Assembly (NCBI GenBank): GCA_021828865.1
Contig: JAJZCW010000008.1
Coordinates: 1 to 64,000, forward strand
Length of the DNA stretch: 64,000 nt
DNA from: Bacillota bacterium
GTDB taxonomy: Bacteria; Bacillota; Bacilli; Alicyclobacillales; SLC66
Direction: 5' to 3'
The notes under the pieces were generated by a model that saw nothing but the letters and a program-made list of their open reading frames with translations, had not been told where the DNA came from and did not search any database. Below, piece by piece: positions 1-8,529 of this stretch. Within the stretch, counting starts at the first letter, position 1. Every line of letters starts with the position of its first letter. The position numbers and the translations under genes were made by a program.

Positions 1-16
1 AAACTCTCAGTCATAT
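1..16 (-). rRNA. 16S rRNA gene, 5' end only
   Basis: Read on the minus strand, the last bases before the window edge end in GAGAGTTT, the start of the conserved bacterial 16S 5' sequence GAGAGTTTGATCCTGG. A typical rRNA promoter and leader lie just upstream in the same direction. Only about 15 bases of the mature gene can be inside the window, so the call rests mainly on context. The exact mature 5' end is an estimate by analogy with Bacillus. Confidence 0.65.
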
Positions 17-107
17 CTACTGACGTTGTTGCTGCATTGCATATCACGCACGTGGTACTCTATACGCGTTTAGTTTTCAAGGATCGAACCGCCGTCCTCG
101 CGGCGAC
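17..107 (-). promoter_or_regulatory. rRNA operon leader with antitermination-like motif
   Basis: On the minus strand this stretch carries a GC-rich hairpin (arms 90-94 and 101-105) and then the motif CTTGAAAACTAAAC (68-81). The B. subtilis pre-16S leader has a nearly identical motif (CTTTGAAAACTAAAC). The motif belongs to the transcribed leader between the rRNA promoter and 16S. The role in antitermination or pre-rRNA processing is inferred from that similarity. Confidence 0.6.
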
Positions 108-114
108 AAAACGT

Positions 115-144
115 AATATACCATGCCCCGCAACCCAGTGTCAA
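115..144 (-). promoter_or_regulatory. Strong sigma-A promoter of the rRNA operon
   Basis: On the minus strand TTGACA (139-144) is followed after 18 bases by TATATT (115-120). The -35 box is perfect and the -10 box is one base off consensus. It lies about 100 bases ahead of the 16S 5' end and points towards it, so it should drive the rRNA operon out of the window. Confidence 0.8.
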
Positions 145-203
145 CTGCATTTCATTCATTTTATGATGTTCTAATTTTGCTGCAATTCGATGAAAACTCA
201 TAG

Positions 204-237
204 AAAAAGCAGAGACACTTGATCAGCGCCTCTGCTT
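204..237 (-). terminator. Rho-independent terminator after the first korAB operon
   Basis: A 12-pair stem (arms 207-218 and 226-237, with two G-U pairs on the minus strand) has a 7-base loop and is followed on the minus strand by TTTTT. It lies 46 bases past the stop of the beta-subunit gene, and upstream of the rRNA promoter, so it separates the two units. Confidence 0.8.
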
Positions 238-282
238 GTTGTTTTCTAATCGACAATAGGCAATGCATGCATTGAACCAGAG

Positions 283-1143
283 TTACTGAAACTGCACAAG
301 CAACTTCTCAAGCTCATCAGCAGATAGGGAATGATCTTGAGTTGCCAATCCAGTTTCCGAAAAATTAGGTGCCATTTCTTCATAGGTTGGACGATCTTCT
401 TTATAGATGATCCCCGTATAAATAGCATCCTCTTGTGACACCCTCAATAATGCCTGTGCTTTACTGGTAGGGTCGTAAGTGGCATCGTCCGTCAATTTTA
501 CGATGTGCGACTTGTAGAACTCGTACGTATTCTGCTTGTTAAACGTCACACAAGGACTAAACACATTCAAGAGCGAAAATCCTTTATGCGAAATGGCTTC
601 TTTCATTAACATTGAAAGTTGCGGAATATCCCCTGAAAATCCTTGTGCGACAAAACTTGCGCCTGATGCTAGCGCCAATTGCAGAGGATGCACAGGATGC
701 TCCACTGCACCTTTTGGTGCGGTTTTGGTTACAAAACCAGTATCACTAGTGGGCGAAGTTTGACCAGTCGTCAATCCGTAAATGTGGTTGTCCATCACAA
801 TATAGGTGATGTTCACATTTCTGCGCATCGCATGAATGAAATGGCCCATCCCAATTCCATATCCATCTCCATCACCACCTGCAGCAATAACTGTCAAGTC
901 GCGGTTAGCCACTTTCACACCTTGTGCAGTAGGCAAACTTCTGCCGTGTATGGTGTGCAATCCATAAGACCCGAAGTATGCAGAAAGCTTTCCTGAACAA
1001 CCGATACCTGACACGACCACCATGTCTTCTGGATCCATTCCAAGCTCCACACTTGCCCGTTGCAGTGCGTTGAGTACGCCGTAATCTCCACAACCCGGAC
1101 ACCAAGTGGGTTTTTCTCCCTTAAAATCATTGATGGTTGACAA
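283..1143 (-). CDS. korB: 2-oxoacid:ferredoxin oxidoreductase, beta subunit (copy 1)
   Basis: This 286-residue subunit binds thiamine diphosphate and an iron-sulfur cluster and works with the alpha subunit to turn a 2-oxoacid such as 2-oxoglutarate into its acyl-CoA, reducing ferredoxin. The sequence shows the N-terminal WCPGCGDY cysteine motif, the GDGDGYGIGMGHF thiamine-diphosphate motif and the MDNHIYGLTTGQ segment typical of KorB. Its start overlaps the end of the alpha gene by 17 bases, so the two are probably translationally coupled. A paralogous alpha-beta pair lies at 4715-7329 on the other strand. The true substrate (2-oxoglutarate, pyruvate or a branched-chain 2-oxoacid) cannot be read from the sequence; Kor is the likeliest by family. 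Confidence 0.9.
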   Translation of the reverse strand: MSTINDFKGEKPTWCPGCGDYGVLNALQRASVELGMDPEDMVVVSGIGCSGKLSAYFGSYGLHTIHGRSLPTAQGVKVANRDLTVIAAGGDGDGYGIGMGHFIHAMRRNVNITYIVMDNHIYGLTTGQTSPTSDTGFVTKTAPKGAVEHPVHPLQLALASGASFVAQGFSGDIPQLSMLMKEAISHKGFSLLNVFSPCVTFNKQNTYEFYKSHIVKLTDDATYDPTSKAQALLRVSQEDAIYTGIIYKEDRPTYEEMAPNFSETGLATQDHSLSADELEKLLVQFQ

Positions 1144-2887
1144 CTGGAATCACCTCTTCCACTCGTTCTAGTATTTCTTTAACCGTTAATGGATCGCCGC
1201 TGAATTTTAAGCAGGATTCAATATGATCTTGATGACCGTAATGCAGTTTGAGCAAATCGGCCAACTGACCTTTCGAGTTCAGTTCCACCACCAGCACAGA
1301 TTCCGCACCTTCAATGAAGGGACGAAGCAACTCAGTTGGAAATGGATTCAAAAGGCTAATCTGCACATGACCGACTCGCACTCCCCGAGCTTCAAGTGCT
1401 TCCTTCGCTTCATTGATAATTCCCTTTGTAGAACCAAACCCAACAAACGTGATTTGGGCATCTTTGGGACCCTCAATAGTCGCACCAATCAGATCATTAA
1501 AGCGATCTAGCTTACGAGCACGCTTATTCATTTGCTCAACGCGCATCGTTTGGTCCTCCATTTCGATGCCATATTCATCGTGCTCATTACCAAGCGCGAT
1601 AAATTTACCACCTTTGAGTCCAGGGATCGCTCTTGGGGAAATGCCATCGTCAGTGAGTTGATAACGCTTGAATTCTCCACGAACAACACCATTCAGATCA
1701 TCCTGATGAATCAATTTGCCGCGGTCAATATTCACTACGGAAAGTTCGATATCATCAACAGATCCTTTACTCATCCCCATGTACAAATCGCTCGCAATTA
1801 TTACTGGGCACTGATACTTTTCAGCGAGGTTGAACGCTTCAGCGCCATAGTGAAAACACTCTTCCACTGAAGTTGGCGCGAGCACTATTCTCGGGAATTC
1901 ACCATGTGATCCGTAAAGCGCCTCAAAGAGGTCACTTTGTTCTGTTTTGGTCGGTAACCCTGTACTAGGGCCACTGCGTTGAACATCGACTATGACTAAC
2001 GGAGTCTCCGATATTCCTGATAAACCTAAAGTTTCCATCATTAATGAAAATCCGGGCCCTGAAGTAGACGTCATTGCTCTTGTTCCCGCGTAATTGGCAC
2101 CAAGCGCCATATTGACAGCACTGATCTCATCCTCAGCTTGCACCACTACCCCACCGTACATGGGCAGATACTTCACCATCGCATACATGATCTCGGTGGC
2201 AGGAGTGATGGGATATGCGGCAAGAACACGGCATCCACCTGCAAGTGCCCCAAGCGCAATAGCCTCATTACCGGAAATATACAGGTGTTTCTTTTCCGAT
2301 TTTTCCGGTTTAGGAGGTAACGGAAAATGCACTTTGCCAAAGTGTTCAATGTAGTAATTAAAGCCAAGTCGTACAGCATTCAAGTTGCTTTGCACCACTT
2401 GATCGCCTTTTTTCTTGAATTTATCCTCAATAAACGCTAGAAAATCTTCTGGCACAAGGCCTATAATTGCTGCGGTGACACCAACGGCCACCATGTTTTT
2501 CATAATTGCGCTTCCTGCCTCTTTTGCAAGCCCAACAAGAGGAATCTGATAAAAATGAACTTTCGAATCAGCTTTTGCAGGAACTAGTTCTCCCGTTGTT
2601 CCATCTGCAATCACCACTGCACCATCAACCAACTCATGCCAATTGTAATTGATCGTTTCCTGATCAAAGGCAACCAAAATATGCACATCATCACCGTGAT
2701 GACCCACTTGACAGTTGGCGACACGAATCTTGTAGTTCGTGTGACCGCCTTTAATTCTTGACATAAAGTGACGATAAGCAAACACGTAATATCCTAAACG
2801 ATGCATAGTCCAAGCAAAAATTTCACCTGTACTATCAATTCCTTCGCCCTGTTCACCGCCGACTTTCCAACCGACTTCTTGAATCAA
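1127..2887 (-). CDS. korA: 2-oxoacid:ferredoxin oxidoreductase, fused gamma-alpha subunit (copy 1)
   Basis: This 586-residue protein joins a gamma domain (about 1-190; GGEQGEGIDSTG near the N-terminus) to an alpha domain (about 205-586) with the motifs YPITPATEIM, TSTSGPGFSLMME and GPSTGLPTKTEQSD. The gamma-alpha fusion plus a separate beta subunit is the two-subunit KGOR form. It has no built-in ferredoxin (delta) subunit, so an external ferredoxin is needed. The start is TTG at 2887, placed after GGGAGGGAGCGAC. It is the first gene of a two-gene operon ending at the terminator at 204-237. The paralog at 4715-6475 has exactly the same length and the same domain order but clearly different sequence. 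Confidence 0.9.
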   Translation of the reverse strand: MIQEVGWKVGGEQGEGIDSTGEIFAWTMHRLGYYVFAYRHFMSRIKGGHTNYKIRVANCQVGHHGDDVHILVAFDQETINYNWHELVDGAVVIADGTTGELVPAKADSKVHFYQIPLVGLAKEAGSAIMKNMVAVGVTAAIIGLVPEDFLAFIEDKFKKKGDQVVQSNLNAVRLGFNYYIEHFGKVHFPLPPKPEKSEKKHLYISGNEAIALGALAGGCRVLAAYPITPATEIMYAMVKYLPMYGGVVVQAEDEISAVNMALGANYAGTRAMTSTSGPGFSLMMETLGLSGISETPLVIVDVQRSGPSTGLPTKTEQSDLFEALYGSHGEFPRIVLAPTSVEECFHYGAEAFNLAEKYQCPVIIASDLYMGMSKGSVDDIELSVVNIDRGKLIHQDDLNGVVRGEFKRYQLTDDGISPRAIPGLKGGKFIALGNEHDEYGIEMEDQTMRVEQMNKRARKLDRFNDLIGATIEGPKDAQITFVGFGSTKGIINEAKEALEARGVRVGHVQISLLNPFPTELLRPFIEGAESVLVVELNSKGQLADLLKLHYGHQDHIESCLKFSGDPLTVKEILERVEEVIPVVNHQ

Positions 2888-3062
2888 GTCGCTCCCTCCC
2901 TAGGAAAAACAACTTTTTTATATTTGACTGTTTCATGACTATTTTATCACTGTTTTAAAAAAATTAAAGAGGGAAAACGATAATAAATATTGTTTATGAA
3001 TAGTCACAGTAAAAAAAGGAAATGGATAAGTCGGATGACATAAATTCGAGGTGATATTTCCC

Positions 3063-3626
3063 ATGAATCTATCCGGGGTTGGCGCTGCAATTTTATGCGG
3101 AACAATCCTGATAGTGGCGCCTGGTCAAGGTGCCATGACGTTATCAAAAGTAAACACTCGCGATGTAACTAAGGCAAAAGCCTCTCCTCATTTCAAAAAG
3201 CAAAGTCAAAGCGCGACCCTTAATCACGTGGAAGCGATTGCGACCATTGCTCCCGTCTTAAAAACGGTGGAAAGCATGCCCAAAATGCTGGTTTCAAAGA
3301 CTATGATTTGTAAACTCACCGCATATGGACCAGGTTTTGAATCGACAGGAAAAAGACCGGGAGACCCGGGTTACATGGTGACCGCAAGCGGCAAATTGGC
3401 AACCCCTAAGCGAACCATTGCCGTTGATCCCAAACTAATACCTCTCGGATCTCTTGTATACATCGACGGCATCGGTTATCGAGTCGCTGAAGATATTGGT
3501 GGTGCCGTCAAAGGAGAACACATCGATGTGTACTTTCCTTCAGATAATGAAGCCGTCCAATTCGGTGTGAGAAGAAATGTAAAAGTTATTGTCTTTCATT
3601 CCGTCACGAATTGGTCGAAAAAATGA
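3063..3626 (+). CDS. Exported 3D-domain protein (RpfB/MltA-like fold)
   Basis: This 187-residue protein has a short N-terminal hydrophobic segment (about 5-25), a low-complexity basic stretch, and a C-terminal 3D domain (about 82-178), named for three conserved aspartates seen here in IAVDPKLIPLGS, AEDIGGAVKG and IDVYFP. 3D domains occur in cell-wall lytic enzymes, so a role in peptidoglycan turnover outside the cell is likely. A GTG at 3051 is in frame, but GAGGTGAT at 3048-3055 serves as ribosome site for the ATG at 3063, which I chose. The ESTGKRPGDPGY insert is shared with the protein at 40798-41712, so the two look like paralogs. It sits between two oxidoreductase operons with no obvious functional link. 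Confidence 0.75.
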   Translation: MNLSGVGAAILCGTILIVAPGQGAMTLSKVNTRDVTKAKASPHFKKQSQSATLNHVEAIATIAPVLKTVESMPKMLVSKTMICKLTAYGPGFESTGKRPGDPGYMVTASGKLATPKRTIAVDPKLIPLGSLVYIDGIGYRVAEDIGGAVKGEHIDVYFPSDNEAVQFGVRRNVKVIVFHSVTNWSKK

Positions 3627-3726
3627 TAAGAAGGGGTTTCATTCCGGTGTTCATTCGTTATAATGTTGTTGATAAGATGGTTTGGATCAATGGATTAGGC
3701 CAAAGGTCCAGTAAGGAGGAACCAGG

Positions 3727-4686
3727 TTGTCGCAGGTCATTCAGCGCAAAAGCGGCATTCCTCTTTACTTACAGGTTAAGGAACAGATCCTAGCTGATAT
3801 TCACTCCGGTAGATATCAACCTGGGGCCAAGTTGCCGACAGAACGGGTGTTATCTCGAGCGATCGGTATCAGCCGTAACACGGTAAGTCAGGCATATCGC
3901 GAACTTGAAATAGATGGAGTCGTCATATCCTGGCAAGGCCGGGGAACATTTGTAAGAGACCAAGAAGACGATGTACGCTTTGGCAATCGCCGCGATCTTT
4001 TGTCAAAGGTGATTGACGTTGCACTTGAAGAAAGCCTTCAATTGGGCTTCACGTTTGACGATTTTCTCGAATTGGCTGAGCTTCGTGCTAAAGAAAAAAC
4101 CGCCCAACTACATAAAGCCCAGATCGTATTCATTGAGTGCAATCGCGAACAAGTTGAGTATTTGTCTCGCAAACTGGAATTTGGTGGTGTCCATATCACC
4201 CCGGTGTTGATTGACGATCTACGCGATCAGCAGACGGTCGCACTTCATCTAGTGAGAGAAGCTAATCTTGCAGTTACTACTTTTTTTCATTATGATGAGG
4301 TTCGTCAAATTCTTGGTCCCGATCTGTCCGTGCTGGCCATTGCTCTCGATCCCGAAATGGAGACCATTGTGAAAATGGCCAGGATTCCAGAGAGAAAAAG
4401 GGCGGGAATCATATGCAGAAGCCGGAACTTTGCAGGCAAAGTCAAATCAGCACTTAAGCAAGCTGGTATTGATGAGTTGCAAATGAATGTGACAACTGTC
4501 ACAAATAAGGATGAAATCATGGCGTATATTCAAGATCTGGATGTGGTTGTGGTTTCACCTGGGCGAAGAAGGGAAGTTGAGGAATACTGTAAAGAACATC
4601 AAACACTGATTGAATTTGTTTTCAAGCCAGACCAAGCTTCAATTAGTTTACTTCGGGCAGCGCTCGCAGAACTGCAACAGCGCTAG
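3727..4686 (+). CDS. GntR-family transcriptional regulator
   Basis: This 319-residue protein has an N-terminal winged helix of the GntR type (about 5-75: IPLYLQVKEQIL, GAKLPTERVLSRAIGISRNTVSQAYREL, GRGTFV). A C-terminal alpha/beta region of about 200 residues probably binds an effector; it does not look like a FadR, HutC or aminotransferase (MocR) domain to me. The start is TTG at 3727, preceded by AAGGAGGA with 6 bases spacing. It lies 28 bases ahead of the second korA and runs the same way, so it may be cotranscribed with, and regulate, that operon. The ligand is unknown. A TATAAT-like box sits at 3659-3664 but its -35 partner is poor. Confidence 0.85.
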   Translation: MSQVIQRKSGIPLYLQVKEQILADIHSGRYQPGAKLPTERVLSRAIGISRNTVSQAYRELEIDGVVISWQGRGTFVRDQEDDVRFGNRRDLLSKVIDVALEESLQLGFTFDDFLELAELRAKEKTAQLHKAQIVFIECNREQVEYLSRKLEFGGVHITPVLIDDLRDQQTVALHLVREANLAVTTFFHYDEVRQILGPDLSVLAIALDPEMETIVKMARIPERKRAGIICRSRNFAGKVKSALKQAGIDELQMNVTTVTNKDEIMAYIQDLDVVVVSPGRRREVEEYCKEHQTLIEFVFKPDQASISLLRAALAELQQR

Positions 4687-4714
4687 CACCGTAAGACATT
4701 TAAAGGAGTGAAGC

Positions 4715-6475
4715 ATGCACATGCTGCAAGAGCTTTCCTGGAAAGTGGGCGGGCAACAAGGAGAAGGTATTGATTCAACAGGAAAAACCTTTGCCACCTC
4801 GCTCAACCGTATGGGTTATTTTATATATTCCTATCGTCACTTTTCTTCGCGCATTAAAGGCGGACACACCAATGACCGCGTTCGCATCAGCACAGTCAGA
4901 AAGAATTCCGTAGCTGATGAGCTGGACATTCTTCTCGCCTTTGACCAAGAGACCATCAACCTGAATGCCCGTGAATTAAGAGAAGGTGGAATTGTCATTG
5001 CTGACTCAAAATTCTCTCCCACCTTGCCCGATAATCTTACTCAACATGTACATCTTTATAGCATTCCATTTACAAAGTTAGCAGAAGAAAATGGAGCTGC
5101 CATTATGAAAAACATGGTGGCACTCGGTACAAGTGCATATGTCATGGGGCTGTCCCCAGATTTTTGTGCTCCTGTAATTCAAAGCATGTTCGGACGCAAG
5201 AGTCAAAAGATTGTTGATCAAAACATGGCAGCCGTCCGCGCTGGTTATGACGCAATGTCTAGTCAAAATGCTGACTTTTCCGGCTTCCAATTGGCGCCGG
5301 CAACGCCAGACCAACATTTGTTGATGATTGGCAACGAAGCGGTGGCGTTTGGTGCACTGGCTGCAGGTGCTCGTGTGATGCCTGCGTATCCGATTACCCC
5401 TGCGTCTGATGTGATGGAGTACCTCATCAAAAAGCTCCCAAGCGTAGGTGGCGTAGTAGTACAAACAGAAGACGAAATTGCCGCACTCAATATGACGATT
5501 GGTGCTGCATACGGCGGTGCCAGAGCACTGACAGCCACATCTGGTCCCGGACTTGCCCTTATGATGGAGGCCCTGGGTCTCGCGGGTATGACAGAAACAC
5601 CAGTAGTCATCATCGACACGCAACGCGGTGGTCCGAGCACAGGCCTTCCGACCAAACACGAACAAAGTGATATGTTTGCGGCACTATTTGGCAACCACGG
5701 TGAAATTCCAAAAGTGGTGCTGACACCATCCACGCCTGAAGAATGCTTTTACGCTACTGTTGATGCTTTCAATTACGCGGAAAAATACCAGTGTCCGGTA
5801 CTCATTCTTACAGACCTGGCATTGTCGCTCGCTAGTCAGTCAGTGACCCCATTTGATTACAATTACGTTCAAATTGATCGTGGCAACTTAGCGACACCAG
5901 AGGCACTTGCAGCGGTCGAACCAGGCAAAATGTTCAAACGCTACGAGAGAACGGAAAACGGCATATCACCTCGCGTATTTCCGGGGCAAAAAGGTGGTAT
6001 CCATCACGTCACAGGCGTCGAGCATAATGAAATTGGTCGACCTGACGAAGCAACAAGCAACCATATCAATATGATGAACAAACGCCTGAATAAATTTGCC
6101 GACATTGAACTACAAGGAAGCATTTCCTATACAGGCGATAACGAGCCAGAAGTTTTAGTGGTTGGCGTTGGCTCAAGCATTGGCGCAATAGACGAAGCAG
6201 TGACCAGACTTCGGAATCAAGGTATCAAAGTCGGACATGCACAAGTGAAAGTATTGTCTCCCTTCCCCACCAAGACGCTTCAAGAATATATGAACCGTGC
6301 GGAACGAGTCATTGTGGCAGAAAGTAACGCGACAGGACAATTGTTCCACTTGATGCAATTCCATGGATTGCAACACAAAGCCATGACCAGTTTTCTCAAA
6401 TACGATGGCACGCCATTTATGCCAAAAGAAGTGGAAGCCCACTTGAAAGGAGCTGTTCCTGCATGGCAACAGTAA
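4715..6475 (+). CDS. korA: 2-oxoacid:ferredoxin oxidoreductase, fused gamma-alpha subunit (copy 2)
   Basis: This is the second 586-residue gamma-alpha fusion, with GGQQGEGIDSTG in the gamma part and YPITPASDVM, TATSGPGLALMME and GPSTGLPTKHEQSD in the alpha part. It pairs with the beta subunit that follows and would oxidise a 2-oxoacid with CoA, passing electrons to ferredoxin. The ATG at 4715 follows AAAGGAGTG. It is paralogous to the alpha gene at 1127-2887, and the two have diverged enough that they need not share a substrate. The GntR gene directly upstream suggests separate, ligand-responsive control of this copy. An ATG two codons later is an alternative start. Confidence 0.9.
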   Translation: MHMLQELSWKVGGQQGEGIDSTGKTFATSLNRMGYFIYSYRHFSSRIKGGHTNDRVRISTVRKNSVADELDILLAFDQETINLNARELREGGIVIADSKFSPTLPDNLTQHVHLYSIPFTKLAEENGAAIMKNMVALGTSAYVMGLSPDFCAPVIQSMFGRKSQKIVDQNMAAVRAGYDAMSSQNADFSGFQLAPATPDQHLLMIGNEAVAFGALAAGARVMPAYPITPASDVMEYLIKKLPSVGGVVVQTEDEIAALNMTIGAAYGGARALTATSGPGLALMMEALGLAGMTETPVVIIDTQRGGPSTGLPTKHEQSDMFAALFGNHGEIPKVVLTPSTPEECFYATVDAFNYAEKYQCPVLILTDLALSLASQSVTPFDYNYVQIDRGNLATPEALAAVEPGKMFKRYERTENGISPRVFPGQKGGIHHVTGVEHNEIGRPDEATSNHINMMNKRLNKFADIELQGSISYTGDNEPEVLVVGVGSSIGAIDEAVTRLRNQGIKVGHAQVKVLSPFPTKTLQEYMNRAERVIVAESNATGQLFHLMQFHGLQHKAMTSFLKYDGTPFMPKEVEAHLKGAVPAWQQ

Positions 6476-7329
6476 AAGAATTCCGCAATGAAGTTCGCCC
6501 TAATTGGTGCCCAGGCTGCGGTGACTATGCAGTGCAAGCTGCGATTCAACGCTCCCTTGGTAGTTTGAATCTGGAACCAGAACAAGTGGCCGTCATTTCG
6601 GGTATCGGTTGCTCAGGAAGAATTTCTGGCTATGTTAATGCCTATGGATTTCACGGTGTACACGGACGATCACTTCCGCTTGCCCAAGGTGTCAAACTTG
6701 CCAATCGCGATTTGACCGTAATCGCGGCTGGCGGTGATGGCGATGGTTTTGGAATCGGCATGGGACATTTTATGCATGCGGCCCGCCGTAACATGAACAT
6801 CACCTACATTGTGATGGACAATCAGATTTACGGCTTGACAAAAGGCCAACACTCTCCGACCAGCGCCTTTGGATTCAAAGCAAAAACCACGCCTGCTGGC
6901 AACATTGAGAATGCGGTCAGCCCACTGCAAATTGCGTTAGCGGCTGGCGTCACCTACCTTGCACAAGGATTTTCTCATGATGTCAATCAGCTTACAGAGT
7001 TAATCACTGAAGGTATCAAACACAAAGGTTTTTCACTGATTAACGTATTCAGCCCATGTGTGACCTACAATAAAGTGAACACCTATGAATGGTATAAAGA
7101 GCACATTGTGCCGCTCGACCAATTCACTGACTACGATCCCACCAATAAAAAAGCAGCCTCTACGAAAGTCATCGAAACAGACGGTTTATGCACAGGACTA
7201 ATCTATGTGGACAATGACCGTCCTGCGTTCGAAGACCTTATCCCCGGTTATACAAAAACGCCTGTGGTTGATTTGGACATTCACATCGAACAGGACCAAT
7301 TTGAAAAAATCATGGGAGAGTTTGCATAA
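6463..7329 (+). CDS. korB: 2-oxoacid:ferredoxin oxidoreductase, beta subunit (copy 2)
   Basis: This 288-residue partner of the upstream alpha gene overlaps it by 13 bases, which suggests coupled translation. It carries the WCPGCGDY iron-sulfur motif, the GDGDGFGIGMGHF thiamine-diphosphate motif and MDNQIYGLTKGQ. It is clearly related to the beta subunit at 283-1143. A strong two-hairpin terminator follows directly, so the operon is GntR-korA-korB. Confidence 0.9.
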   Translation: MATVKEFRNEVRPNWCPGCGDYAVQAAIQRSLGSLNLEPEQVAVISGIGCSGRISGYVNAYGFHGVHGRSLPLAQGVKLANRDLTVIAAGGDGDGFGIGMGHFMHAARRNMNITYIVMDNQIYGLTKGQHSPTSAFGFKAKTTPAGNIENAVSPLQIALAAGVTYLAQGFSHDVNQLTELITEGIKHKGFSLINVFSPCVTYNKVNTYEWYKEHIVPLDQFTDYDPTNKKAASTKVIETDGLCTGLIYVDNDRPAFEDLIPGYTKTPVVDLDIHIEQDQFEKIMGEFA

Positions 7330-7334
7330 CAAAA

Positions 7335-7394
7335 GGCCAGCTTGCGCTGGCCAAAGGCTGTCGGGATCTTTCTCGGCAGCCTTTCTTCTTTTTG
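7335..7394 (+). terminator. Tandem-hairpin terminator after the second korAB operon
   Basis: The first hairpin is GGCCAGC-ttgc-GCTGGCC (7335-7352). The second has an 11-pair stem (7353-7363 with 7374-7384, one G-U pair) followed by CTTCTTTTT. It lies between convergent genes, and the second stem has A residues on its other side, so it may also act on the lipoprotein transcript from the minus strand. Confidence 0.85.
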
Positions 7395-7402
7395 AGTGAT
7401 GT

Positions 7403-8140
7403 TTAGTGGGAGGTCCCCACAAAGCTATTGATGATCTTTTGCACGGCGTTATTTTGGTTGGATGGCAAATAAACATCCACCCGAATAGAGCCTCCACTGC
7501 TATTATTGGCCATGATACCTACATCCGGATTAGGATTGTTGGGATTGGTCAAATGAAATTCAACTACTTGATTGGGCACAAGCCAACTGGCGGCGCCTGC
7601 CTGTGCAGCGTAAAAATCGCTTAAATTACGTGTAAAAGGTTGAATGGACTCACTGACATATTGACTCGGATCTTTGGGATTAATCCATTTGATGGTCGTT
7701 CCTGAACTGGCATAGGAACTGGTTTGCATCGACCAACCAGATGGCAATTGTACTGATGTGACTGATTGTGAGACAGGAACAAACGTTGATCCTGTACCAT
7801 TGGCACTCACAGAAACTGAAATTAAAGATGGGCCACTGGAATTTCCCACTTGGGTAGGAACAGTTGTCGATGATATGGATGATTTCCCGCCAGTGCTTCC
7901 TTTACCAGTATTGTTCTTATCGGTATGATTGTTTGTTGACGAGCCTTGTTGGCCATTTGTCGGTGACTTGGTTGGACTGGACTGATTATTATTCTGATTG
8001 TTTTTGTTAGTTGTCGTAGGCTGTGTGATGGGCTGAGACACAGGCCCACTTCCTGATGTGGTGTTGGTTTCACAACCAGCCAACAGAAGCGCAGATAGCA
8101 ATACTCCGCCGATGATTATATACTGGGTCCGTACACGCAT
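7403..8140 (-). CDS. Secreted lipoprotein of unknown function
   Basis: This 245-residue protein begins with a lipoprotein signal peptide ending in the lipobox LLAGC, so the mature cysteine should be lipidated and anchored on the outer face of the membrane. A Ser/Thr/Asn/Gln-rich linker (about 25-105) leads to a compact C-terminal domain of about 130 residues. That domain begins with LPSGWSMQTSSYASSG and vaguely recalls PsbP-like folds, but I would not assign it. The reading frame extends further upstream, but the ATG at 8140 after GAGGGTGATACT fits the signal peptide. It is divergent from the small gene at 8215. Confidence 0.7.
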   Translation of the reverse strand: MRVRTQYIIIGGVLLSALLLAGCETNTTSGSGPVSQPITQPTTTNKNNQNNNQSSPTKSPTNGQQGSSTNNHTDKNNTGKGSTGGKSSISSTTVPTQVGNSSGPSLISVSVSANGTGSTFVPVSQSVTSVQLPSGWSMQTSSYASSGTTIKWINPKDPSQYVSESIQPFTRNLSDFYAAQAGAASWLVPNQVVEFHLTNPNNPNPDVGIMANNSSGGSIRVDVYLPSNQNNAVQKIINSFVGTSH

Positions 8141-8214
8141 AGTATCACCCTCTTGATTGATCAACCTACTATTACTATACACGAAGTCATGCAAAATAAG
8201 GAGTGTAAACAACA

Positions 8215-8526
8215 TTGGAAAACAATTGGAAGACACTAAAACTGCATGAAGGTGCAGAGTTATTCCGTAAGGAGCAATACGTATACCGCATCGCCGATCA
8301 AGATTATACAATCGAACTTTTTGAATCGATAAACGGCCAATATTATGCCATCGGAGTGCCCGCCAATTCAGACAAGCTGATGATCTATGGCAGTAGCATT
8401 GTCAACGATCCGGTAAAAGCCCTCCACCAAACGCTTCGCAAAATTGACCGGGATGCAGAAAATCTTGATATACACCAAATTGGGGAAGACGTTCGCCAAG
8501 AAGACGCTTACGATGATGAAGATTAA
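8215..8526 (+). CDS. Small acidic protein of unknown function
   Basis: This 103-residue protein has no signal peptide or membrane segment and ends in an acidic tail (EDAYDDED). I do not recognise the family. The TTG at 8215 is preceded by AAGGAGTG about 11 bases upstream, which supports translation. It is divergent from the lipoprotein gene and convergent with yuiD, whose stop codon lies 3 bases past its own. A gene shadow is unlikely, because the opposite strand here has no competing gene. Confidence 0.55.
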   Translation: MENNWKTLKLHEGAELFRKEQYVYRIADQDYTIELFESINGQYYAIGVPANSDKLMIYGSSIVNDPVKALHQTLRKIDRDAENLDIHQIGEDVRQEDAYDDED

Positions 8527-8529
8527 TGT

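Noticed and set aside
2936-3006. Inverted TGACTATT and AATAGTCA 55 bases apart before korA copy 1 and the 3D gene
   Set aside because: Too short and too far apart to support an operator by eye, and not repeated near the second operon.
3611-3793. Open frame of 60 codons between the 3D protein and the GntR gene
   Set aside because: It starts inside the 3D gene, overlaps the GntR start in another frame and has no ribosome site or known similarity.
5078-5665. Long open frame (195 codons) antisense to korA copy 2
   Set aside because: It lies entirely inside a strongly supported gene and has a cysteine/histidine-rich random composition.
8153-8164. Palindrome TTGATTGATCAA between the lipoprotein and the small acidic gene
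   Set aside because: Short and without a second copy or a clear promoter relation; not listed as a feature, only noted with the gene pair.
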